A stretch of DNA of 64,000 nt from Colius striatus (Eukaryota > Chordata > Aves > Coliiformes > Coliidae). Within the stretch, counting starts at the first letter, position 1. Every line of letters begins with the position of its first letter. The position numbers were made by a program, and so were the translations under genes. Positions 26,605 through 37,400 of the stretch are shown one piece after another. The notes beneath the pieces are model-generated. The model was given only the letters and a program-made list of their open reading frames with translations, had not been told where the DNA came from and did not search any database. Location: NCBI RefSeq assembly GCF_028858725.1, contig NC_084761.1, forward strand, positions 93,769,971 through 93,833,970. The letters run 5' to 3'.

Positions 26605-27371
26605 AAGGGCTGGATCAGAGGTTTCCTCTACAAGGACTTAGCCAAGGCCAATGCCATGAGTTTCAATAAGGCCAAGTGTCGGGTCCTGCCCTTGGGCCAC
26701 AACAACCCCCAGCCGTGCTACAGGCTTGGGGAGCAGTGGCTGGAAAGCTGCCAGGCAGAGAGGGGCCTGGGAGTGTTGGTTGGCAGCGGCTGAACATGAG
26801 CCAGCCGTATGCCCAGGTGGGCAGGAAGGCCAGTGGCATCCTGGCCTGGATCAGGAACGGTGTTGTCAGCAGGAGCAGGGAGGTGATCACTCCCCTGTAC
26901 TCAGCTTTGATGAGGCTGCACCTCAAACACCGTGTCCAGTTTTAGACTCCTCTCTACAAGAAGGACATTGAGGTGCTGGAGAGGATCCAGAGGTGAGCTG
27001 CCAAGCTAGGAAAGGATTTGGAGCACAACTCAGATGAGGAATGGCTGAGGGGTCTGGGGCTGTTTAGCCTGGAGAAAAGAAATTGTAGCGAAGCAGGGGT
27101 CAGTCTGTTCTCACTTATGACAAGCAAAAGAACAAGAGGAAACGGCCTCAAGTTGCACCAGGCTGGATGTGAGGAGGAATTTCTTTGCTGCAAGGGCTGT
27201 CAGGCATTGGAAGGGGCTGCCCAGGGAGCTGCTGGAGTCACCGTCCCTGGAGGGGTTTCAGAGCCAGGTGGATGTTGCACTGTGGGAAATGGTCTCGTGG
27301 TTGATAGAGCTGGGACAAAGGCTGCACTCCATGAGCCTAAAGGTCTCTTCCAGCCAAAATGAATTTATGAT
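26605..27371 (+). mobile_element. CR1, older (chicken-like) family
   Basis: It runs from GGCCAAGTGTCGGGTCCTGC through AAGGACATTGAGGTGCTGGA to the end of the element (AGGTCTCTTCCAGCCAAAAT). It belongs with the copy at 7290 rather than with the A/B-type copies. It lies between MRPL35 and REEP1. Confidence 0.92.
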
Positions 27372-30300
27372 ACTCCAGCAAGCCCAGGAAAAGCAGTTGC
27401 TTCTAGCAGTAGCTTTTAAAGGATCCCTAAGAGTTACCCCGTTATTAAGCGGATAGTCCCCAGTTCCAGAGGCAGTTTGCAGCACTGTTTCAATGAAGTC
27501 ACTATGACTCAGAGTGTTCAGTAGCTGTATTTGTTTTTTTTCCAGTTCATAATACAGAAAGAATTCTGAAGGACATGCAGCACTTAGTGAATACATCTAT
27601 ATACAGTCAGCCAGAATCGAGATAAAAATAATACAGCCATCAAAGTCATGATTCTGGCCTGCCAGATACATTGAACAGACTGAAGATATTTCCTTTTGTG
27701 GGTTTGGTTTTCTTCTTAAAGAAAAGATTAAGACTTTATTCAAGATGTGTATTGAGCAGTGTAACCAACCCAGCAAAACATAACCTTTGGAATACTGTCA
27801 GAACGGCCCCGGCGCGAGGCCTCGGGTGTGCCGCTTCAGCACAGCTCTGCTCTACCCAGCCCAGGAAAGAAACCACCTCCAGTGCACAACTACTATCCCC
27901 AAATCTGTTTTGTCTACACGCACGTCCCACCTTAGTGTTCTCTGCTCCTTCCAACACAGTGCTAGATGCAAAAGGGCGGGATGAGAGGGTCGTTGTTGCT
28001 TCAGCGCAGCCGGAGGCAGCAGGTGGTGATGTGAGGCTGGGGAGCGCCCTGTCTCTCCAAGCAGCCTTCTCCCTCTCCTTAGGAACCACTAACCCCCTTC
28101 TCCTTTCCTTCCATGCTGGGTGTGCACCCAGCCAGGCTGGGTGAGTTGCAAGGTGAGGGTGGTGGGTGTGAAGGATGTCCTGCCTGGCTCTGAGGCGATT
28201 CCGCGTTGGTGACAGCCATCCCCGTGCTGCCCCTGGCCCCTCAGATGGGGAGGAGGTGTGGAGGGCTGTGCTGAGCTGCCCTGCGCTTTCCCTCTTCATC
28301 ATGGAGGTGAAATTCTGGTAAATTGGTGAGATAATTCACAGGCCCAGCTGCCAGGGACCATCTCAGCTGCAGTTTCCCCCTCTTCCTCAATTTTACTCAC
28401 TCAAAGTAACGCAGTTCTCACCGCAGCCTCGTGCAGGGTAAGGGCTGTGGTTTGGGGGCTGGCCTGTTCCTGCAGGGTTACACCCTCTGGGCCACCTCCA
28501 GGAAGTCAGGAGGTGCCTGTCTGCCCTCCAGCTGCCCAAAAAGCCCCCAAATCGGGGTCTTCCTACTTAATCCAGATCTGTTTCTGTTTTAAGACATCAG
28601 CTGAAAGATCACTCACTTGTAAGATTAACCTGCAGGAGGTTACTCAGCTCACACCCCAGGGCTGGGAGGAAGCTGAGAATCACTCCCCATCACCACAGGC
28701 CAAAGAAGCCTCCTCCGGGCATCCTCGCTTGGCTCAAGCTCTGCGCTCTCCTCGCCACGAGGAGGCAGCAGCAGGAAAGCTAACTCGCAGAATCCTTCTT
28801 GGTCCTTGGCAGCCGCTCAAGAGAAACAGGGAAACAAAAGCCTTCGTGGCTCGTGTTTATTCTGAACAAAGTAGAGAAAGAGTGAAACGCCAGCCTCGGG
28901 GCAACACCCGTAAACAGCCTGGTGTGGAAGGTGAGGAATGAAAAGCAAAGGCGCATTCTCTTCCAGAACGCTCCAGGACACCCACGTGGCACATCTACAC
29001 ACAAATACACAGCTCCCCTGACAAATTCATACCTTTTTTTTTTGCCAGAGATAGGAAAAGGTTTATTGTTTTTCTCATTTCTACAGTGAATGTTTTGAGA
29101 GATATAAGGCAACTCCCTTGTCACCAATTTCACCTCAGCACTTGAGAAGCGCTCAAGAGCGGAGCCTGCAGTAAAGCGGCAGGTTAGACACACGTGGCAT
29201 CATTTCAGTGAGAATTGCTGTCACTGCAGCGTGTCTGAAGAGAATCTGGCAGGTGTTCTGGAGCTCAGTGGTGGGGGGGGTTGGCATAATTGAGTGCAAA
29301 CTTGTCAGCTTGTTTTTTATCTCACAGCAGCCCGTTGCAGAGCAGGGCTTGCTTGCAACAGGATTTGATTTTCTGCTACCACTGCAGGCAGTTTTTCTAG
29401 CTCTTTGTAATGTTTGCCAAAAGAAATAAACTCTAAAGCTGCTTAAAACCAAAACACGCAAGCTTAGCTCCTCAGAGCTTTGGCTGAGTATCTTCCAAGG
29501 ACTGAATCCTCTGTAACTGCTATTTAGGCAGGTTTGTTGGGGTTTATTTCAATTTACTTTCTCCTTCTTACCTATTGCAGAAGAGGATTGACTTAACACA
29601 CGTCAAGGAAATAAGATTCTCAGGTCATGAGGCCAAATATTGTGGCAGACACAGGAAACAGCTGTTTGTGTTTTCCACTTCCTAGCCAGGTCAGATAAAC
29701 ATCAGTGCATGAGGGTGATTTCTTTCTGTCTTGCCCACGGATGCTGGAAGCTCTGGGGGAAACCTCCGGGACCCAGCAGCCAGCTGCGATACCAACACAC
29801 ACCCGGCACAGCAAAGGTTTCAAAGGCCACTTCAGATTGATCTCTGAGCCCTCCACGCCCCAGCTGGCTGTTGGCACCCTGGGCTGCTGCACCCACACGG
29901 GCTGAAGGGCACCGCTCCCTGCCGAGCCCGAGCACTGACCCGCTGGCTGTGGCACGTTCTACCTAACGCTACATGTTTTTTCTAGTCTATGTGACAGGTC
30001 CAAGAGCAAACACAAAGGGCCACGTAATTAACTCGTGTGTGAATCTCACATGCTCAACACTTACAAGAGACACCAACTTGAAGCACTAATACACAAACCC
30101 TACCACGCCTTCCCCTTCTTTCCCGTTTCCCATTTACATATGGATACGAACACAGCGCTCCGCCTGGTTCCTGCGGCTCTAACCCTGAGGCAGGAGAAAC
30201 TCCAGGCTTCAAAAAGCATCTCGGACCCGGCGCCCCGCTCTGCTCGTGCGTGTGAGCCAGCAGCAGCTCCCCAGGAAAGCAGCGTTGCAGGCGGGGGAGG

Positions 30301-30500
30301 ATGGGGCATTTCCCCCTGGGAGCGCGACGCCTGTCGGGGCTGTGGGTACAAGCCTGGCTTGCTCCCACTTGGGAACTGGCAGCACAACATTTGCCACAAG
30401 CGACAGGATCTGGTTCTTCAAGCCACCATCCTTTTCCACACAATACTCTCCTGGCTCAGGCTGATCAAAATTAAGACTCCCCCCTGGTTATATCGTTGAA
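27372..30500. other. MRPL35-REEP1 convergent interval / possible distal REEP1 3' UTR
   Basis: About 3.1 kb with no protein-coding exon that I recognise. Mammalian REEP1 has a long 3' UTR. Minus-strand AATAAA hexamers at 29548-29543, 29067-29062, 28861-28856 and 27740-27735 mean the REEP1 transcript could extend through some or all of this stretch. Open frames here (for example 27736-28302 minus) show no recognisable homology. Confidence 0.4.
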
Positions 30501-30504
30501 ACCA

Positions 30505-30510
30505 TTTATT
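30505..30510 (-). promoter_or_regulatory. REEP1: Candidate REEP1 polyadenylation signal
   Basis: TTTATT on the + strand is the first AATAAA on the REEP1 strand after the stop codon, about 860 nt downstream. More distal hexamers exist, so this is only the nearest candidate. Confidence 0.35.
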
Positions 30511-30845
30511 TTTCTCTTGCACATCTCTTCCTCGTCCTCTGTAAGTGGTTCTGTCTCTGTGGGTTGGCAGCACAAGGATTCTCTCAGGTGTGATTTACTT
30601 GCAGAAAGAGGAGCTGCAGCTCAGCTTTCGCTAATGAGCCTCGGACATTTTGCACAGTCAAAGTACTCTGACATTTGTTACATCCCCCACGGTCTTGAGG
30701 AGGAAGGGAGGAAAGAGAAATCCGTGGCTTCTGCAATTCCACTTCATTAATGATAAAGCCATAAATAAATACAGTGTCAATGTATCAGCATGAGTGACTG
30801 ATTATTTTTGTCGCCGCTGTGCATTCCCAGAGCTAGAGCTATGCA

Positions 30846-31109
30846 GACACAAATGAGAGGTGGAAATGTACAGCCTCACAGGAAAAGGTTCCACTTCAAC
30901 ATAAGGAAAAACTTCTTTGCTGTAAGGGTGAGGGAGCCCTGGCCCAGGCTGCCCAGGGAGGGTGTGGAGGCTCCTTCTCAGGAGGTTTCCAAACCCATCT
31001 GGACACGTTCCTGTGCCCCCTGATCGAGGGGAACCTGCTTTAGCAGGGGGTTGGGCTGGATGAGCTCTGGAGGAACATTCCAACACCCACCATTCTGGGA
31101 TTCTATGAT
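30846..31109 (+). mobile_element. CR1 3' fragment, A-type tail, in probable REEP1 3' UTR
   Basis: It carries AAGGTTCCACTTCAACATAA, then GAGGGAGCCCTGGCCCAGGC, then TGTGCCCCCTGATCGAGGGG, and ends GGGATTCTATGATT. It lies 260 nt past the REEP1 stop on the opposite strand. No AATAAA on the REEP1 strand lies between the stop and this element, so the mRNA probably includes its antisense. Confidence 0.9.
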
Positions 31110-31369
31110 TGGTGTCAGGGGGTACACACTCTGCAAACCAAACACGGGCTCTTAACCTGCAGGTGTCTGCCAGACTGTCCTACCCACGTCATGGGTGAAC
31201 ACGAGAAGCATGGAACAGGGTACAGAGAGAGGAGAGAGAAAGGCCGTGTCTACAATGCTGTACAGCAAAGCACACCCATCCCACTGCTGCTTCCTACATT
31301 ATTAATGAGTAGCTCTTTAAGGCAGAAGAAAGACATTCTGTGGATCTTGGTGCTATTGGCTCATTGCAC

Positions 31370-31441
31370 TCACATTGTTTCAGTGGCAGAGGACGAGGTA
31401 CTTTTCTTCCTGAAGCGAGGTCTAAGGGTCCTAGGCGGTGC
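31370..31441 (-). CDS. REEP1: REEP1 terminal coding exon, two reading frames
   Basis: The acceptor TTTTCTGCAG precedes GCACCGCCTAGG. Joined directly to the 48 kb exon it reads G-T-A-stop, with the TAG at 31433-31431. This is the short C-terminus, and the human 201-residue form also ends in GTA. Joined to the cassette exon it reads [23 protein letters not shown]-stop, with TGA at 31372-31370. The Arg/Lys-rich end resembles the C-terminus of REEP2. Confidence 0.85.
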   Translation of the reverse strand, partial: APPRTLRPRFRKKSTSSSATETM

Positions 31442-34400
31442 CTGCAGAAAAGCAAGAGGAAACTTCAGTGGCAGAACAGGAAACAGTTTTGCTTTCCTTA
31501 AAACTCACCCATCTTTGTGGCATCTCTGTGGCAACAATCCTGTTCCTGGCATGAATTAATGGAGAAGCAGATCTTGGCCATGAAGATCATTAATTAACAA
31601 CCAGCTGAGTTGGCGTTGTTACACCAACACCTTCCCCTCTGGAGCTTGGTTAGAGGTGTGGTTAAAGATTGCCAACAGCCTCACAGTCAAAGGAGCCAGG
31701 ACAAAGGGGTGCCCTTTACAGCAGCTCTTGGATTGAGAGAACAAAATGGTAGCACAAAAACATCTGTGGTGTCTCACAGCCCATCCTACACTGTCCAACC
31801 CAGCCTCAGCCCCTCTGAGCGTTTTGGGGCATTACAACGCTGAGGGAGTCCCCAAGGTGAAACACATCAGGCCTGTAACATCAGCCCCTCACTTGGGAGA
31901 CAGGCCAGTCACAATCCACTGGAACTATTTTAGAAGCCAACTATTGCAATTCTGCCTTGCAGTCAGCTGGTGCAGAGAGCTTTCAAAGGAGACCTGAATG
32001 CCCAGCAGGAGCCAAAACAACTCCATGGAACTGCTTTACTGTGATTAACTCCATTCTCCAGACTGAGACAGAAATTAGACTAGCAAACAAAAAAGCCACC
32101 CTCAACCCCCCAATCTGCAGTACACACATCCCTCAGAAGAGCTTTGGGACAGCATTGTGTCTTGCAAGCTTCACAAAATGCAATGGTTACCAGATGCTGT
32201 GGGGGAGCACAGCTGCTTGGTCACAGCCTCCCGTCACACCACCAGGCCTGGTCAGAAATATCCAAAGCCTTGTTTTCTTTAACAACATCAACCCATTTAT
32301 CTGTAAGGCTCTGACAGGGTCTTACCATTCCTAAGTGAGGGCTTTGACTTTCCAACCCCAGATGATGCTGTTTGCACACTCCTGTGATGCAGCAAGGTAC
32401 ACATACTCATATCGATAAGGAACCACAGCACAGTGAGGTTTAGACTCCATCTGAATCTCCTCTCTTCTAGCTCACCCATAAACCAAAGTAGTTTCTTGCA
32501 GATATGTGATTAACCTGACACCTCACCCCATCTTCCAAGCCTGAAACCTTTACCCAAAGTCCATACTGTGGCTACTCTAAAGGACCACAGACCAGGGTGG
32601 GATGGCTGCACCTAGAAAGGCACAGCTAGAGGAGAGCTGAGGAAGAAGGCTGCTATGTGTGTAGCTCTCTATAAACCAGGAGCCTTGTGTCACAGCCAGA
32701 CAGTTAGAGCTGTACCTCCTGCAGCCTGGGAGGAGACTGCTGTTTGGGAAGCCTGACATCTCTTCAGGGAAAGCAGCCACTAACTGCACAGTAAAGACTG
32801 ATATCAGGAAGGAATAACTCTGTCCACCTTTTCAGAAGCCACAGGACAGCTCCGAGAGTAGCTAGAGAGGCTGCATCTTCCCATGGCAAGAACAGAGCAG
32901 TCCAGCTTCTGGTGAGAGCCCCCAGGGCTAGGACAACCCACCAGAAAGACATACAACTGCTAACCAAACCACATCACTCCTTCTCCCTGCGCCAAGGGGA
33001 GGTGGAACAGACTCAGGTACCCCAGGGTGAAGACCTCCTAGCTCAGATCTGAGAGCTGCAGGCTGTGGCTCCAAGCCCCTGGCCAGAGCTGGATGGAATC
33101 TTTGCCTACAGCATCTCCCACAGGGGTTTTATTTCCTCCACAACAAAATGTTGCTAAAATTGCTCCTGGCAAGCCACAGTGTGAGACTTGCATCTTTTGT
33201 TGCCATTAATACAGTGTCAATACAGTGTCTGACTCAAACACCTACAGAAGTAGTGGTTTCTGTGGGGTTTGCTGGGTGTGAACTCACCAAGGAACTTGGG
33301 CTCTGTGCTGGGAGTACTCTGGCCATGGGTGCTGCCTGCTCTCAGCATAATCATCCTGCCTTGGGAGTTAGACTGTATTTTCCTCTACAGACATGTAAAG
33401 TGAAGTTCCTAGCCAAATCCTCCCATCCAATACCTCCCCATTAGCACGTGGTTTTGAGCTAGAACCACATTTTGCAATTCAGCTCCAACCCTGAAGCCCT
33501 GTGTAACCATTATCTTCACAGGCAAGAATTCAGATTCCTTTCAGGAAACCCACACATGCAGAAAAGTGTGAGAACCCATAGCAAGACCCACCCTTGACAG
33601 ACCAGAAATGTTGTGTTTGGACTGAGTGTTGTTAGAGCAGAGAGTTCATTCAGTTGAAGATTCAAGGAGTGTTCATGCAAGGAGGAGCCTTGGCAATATG
33701 GAAGTACCTCAAGGGGCTGATCCTTCTTTTTGGGCCTTTTGTTCATGGATGCACAATCCAATGAATCATTCTCTTCATCATCTGAGAACACAGAGCTTTT
33801 TGTTTCACAGTTTGCCTCAAGTGGCTTTTCATATTTATTGTCCACACCTATTTAACACGGCCATTTACAGTCTACAGGTGAAGATAAAGGATGAGGAAAT
33901 CAGTGATGCTTCAACTCACACTGTGCCAAATGCCACCTCACCACAAAGCCATGCATCTTCCAGGGATTAATAGACAGAAGGTTCACACATCACACTAGTA
34001 ATAGCAGCTGTGGGGTTAGAAATCAAAGGGCTCTTGTTTATGAAGCCATTATAAGCCCTATTTGGATGATTTTACATAGAATTGAGACTAAATTCACAGC
34101 GAGCCTCTGATGTTCTGGATTGTAAGAATAGTCATTTTTAGTTGGCTCAGGGATAAATAAAATAGCTGATCTCTTGAACTGATGATTCCATCCATAGGTC
34201 CTGCACCTACTGCTTTCAGGAGCAGAATATTCTGGCATCTAGACACCAAATGAGTGTTGAAGCCCACTGGTCAGTATAGAGAGAGCTGCCATGAAGACTT
34301 GAACCTGAGAGAGCTCAAGCCAAGCACTCAGTCTGAGATCCACTGAAGTTACCCAAAAGTTTCAGCAGGCATCAAATGGACCCTCAGCAAGCGGGTGTGT

Positions 34401-37400
34401 TGCCATAAGACAAGAATGGGGAAAAGTCTCTCTTCTGCCACTCTGGAGTAAACCTTACAGACCATGAACTCACTGAGGGCTCTGAAGGCAGACTATGGCC
34501 CTGTGACCACTGACACCTGCTTGGTGGCTCTTATCCTTGTAATGTAGGACATGATCTCCAGGGGACTGGTGATGTTGCACAACTTGATCCATTTGCTGCC
34601 ATACAGTGAAGCATGACAGTATGTTTAACAGACAGTCCAAAGCAAGAGGTTCAGAAGAGGACACCCAGCGTGACCAAGCTTTGTGCATCCCCACAGACAG
34701 TTCAGCAGCAAGGCTGGAGCTTGCTTTGTTTGACTGATAGGCTTTTTTCAGTCAGAAACATGACAGGAGTGGAAATGTTTGCTGTTTGGATAGCATTAAC
34801 CACAATTATTTGCTCTATCCTGAAGACTGTTACATAAACATATGCAGAACTAATGCTCTGTGCTCCTTGTCTCAGCCTGACTGTAAAACTCTGCTGGACC
34901 TACACTAAAACTAAAGAGGATTCTTAAATGACTTGTACATTTTAATCTATTTAGGACCTTAAAGCACAAAAGAGCTGAAATCTCCAACAGCTGATTCTGT
35001 TGGGCAACAGAGAGACAAATGAGAAGCAATTTGGCTACAGCAACAGCACAAGCCATGAGGAGGTCACTGGGGCTCTCTCTAGTGCCAAACTCAAGTCAGA
35101 GCTGAACGCTCTCAGGTCCTGTGTGCAGCCCACAGGACACGGCTGCTGCTGGAGAGAGCAGCACACATCAGCCTCTGGCCACCACCCCTCTGTCTCTGCT
35201 CCTCCATCATCATTTGCATGGGCAGGCAGGATGACACCACCTCAGGCTTCCAGGATGAGCTGCAAGTTGGTTTTCCCAGTTGCACTGAAAATGCTGAACG
35301 GATTTTTTGCTATAAGTGACTGTAGTGTTAGGACTGTACTGTGGGGACAATGAAATGTTCTCTAGACCACATGGCAAACCAGTGCAGGAACATTTTACTT
35401 TAATTACTGTTTTATTCTTCCACTTGGGATGTGAGCTACTCAGGAGCAGCTCAGCTCAACCCTTCTTGGATGTGGAAGCTGGTCCTTGGCATCTCTCTCA
35501 GCCAGCAAAAATTGGAGTCAAGTTGGTTTAAATGCTGTTTGTTCAGCAAAGCTTCAAGCAAGTCTGCAGCCTGGATGCCAAGTACTGCTGCCAGCACCAA
35601 TTCATATGATTGCTCCCAGCTATGCTCTTCCCCAAAGGTCCCTGAGATGTGGACTGCAGCCTGGACTTCAGGCAGTTTGTGTCTAGATAGTAAAAGTGGG
35701 TCAGGACTTCTTTCAACTGCCTCACTGAGGTTTGCACAGCAGCCCAACAACTCACCTCCAGCCATGTGCTGTTGTAAGGACACAAGGGCTTTCCCCAGGG
35801 AGAAGACTTCAAATGGGTCAGGACAGGGGAGTGTTGGAGAACCAGAATTAGAGCATTCGGTGACTAGAGCACAGAGACACTGTGTGCTGAAGCTGAGAGC
35901 ATACAGGTTCAGCCAAATGTGCACTGCTCCCTTTCTCCTACAGCCAGCTTCTCTGCTGCAAGAGGAGACAGAAGGAGCTGTCAGCCCTGCTAACTCTCCT
36001 GTGAACCCCATGTTTTTCCAGCATATATTGCTTTCTCCACTAGTATTCTCTTTCTGGAATTGAGTGCTGGGCATAAAAGATACCCAGCTGGCTCTGCCAC
36101 CTGCATCATGCCTTCATGGCAGAGGCACGGCCTCCTCCAGGCTCCTTCACTGTCCACATCAGCCCCAGCATCACATCCATGTCCTGAGCTCCTTCCGTGG
36201 AGATGAAGAAGAGAGCTCAGCCTCCAAGCTGGCATGCACTGATTTGATCCCCACAGCACAGATGTCTGTAAAGTCCCATGGAAGTTAGGCTGAGGTCCTC
36301 ATCTCCCCTGCTGCATCTCATTGTGAAGGAGGCACTGAAAACCAGCCAAATGGGAACCAGTTTTGCTTCAGCCTCACTGAACTGGAAAAGGGAAGAAGCA
36401 GGTCTAGTCCAGGCCTCTCCACTACATTCTGACCACTGATGAGAGCACATCTCCAGTACACAGGGCCCTTTCTTCAGGACTCAGAGCCAGAAGGGAGGAT
36501 TCTCTGCTCATCCTGCCTCAGGGAGTATACCTGTATTGTGGGGAATCCCAACCTCAGATTGATCTGGGGTACCACACTTCATCCCATGTATGTGGAAGCA
36601 TTGTGCTGTTGTGGGACTGGAGGCAACTCAGCGCTGAAGGGCCGCTGCTGCCTGAGCACCAGCTCTGAAGGTGGTTTTATTTTTGTGAATAGGGTGATGA
36701 CAGGATGAAAACCTATTTTCTGTACACCAAGAGAGTGAGTCCTCTGCAGGAGAAAATGTGAAGCAGTGGATTAACTGGAGTAATAAGCATACATGTGAGG
36801 AATTAATAAGAAAGGAGGTGGAGGATTAAAGTGGATGGATGGGTTCTAGGACACCAAGGTTTGTTTCTGGAGAAGGTAGAGCCTGTGGAGCAAAACATGT
36901 TGTCAGGGCTGGCACACGCCTCTCGAGGACAGCACTTGGCCTCAGGCACCCTCTTATGTGTTTCTAAAAGCCATCTTCAGGATCTGAGGCTTCAGAGCCT
37001 CAGGCCACTATCAGATGTCCCCAGAGTGACAGAACCAGCAGCATGTGCCGCTCTAGGGAGACAGCTGACAGCCTCAGGGACTGTGTCACAGCCAGGAGGT
37101 GGCTGTGTAAAAGCATGGATCACGCACCAGACCTCTCCCTGGCTCCTTTGTCTCTGGGAGACGTTCACTCTCCAGTTCAGAGTGGGCTGTGTGTTGGGTG
37201 TCTCCACCTCTTACATTTATGGTTCCACATCTCATGTGAACAGGCAGAATCCCTGCACAAATGGGAAATCCACTGGTGTGCCTGAGTAAAAGCTGCTGCT
37301 GCTTTCAAATAGCTTTTCAGATCCAGACCAGATTACTCTCCTCTCTTCACTAAAGCAAGACAGAGTCTGACTGTAAACGGTCTTAATTCCATTTCCTATC

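Noticed and set aside
27736-28302. 188-codon open frame on - between MRPL35 and REEP1
   Set aside because: Low-complexity Ser/Ala/Arg-rich sequence with no homology or splice context. More likely distal 3' UTR or intergenic.
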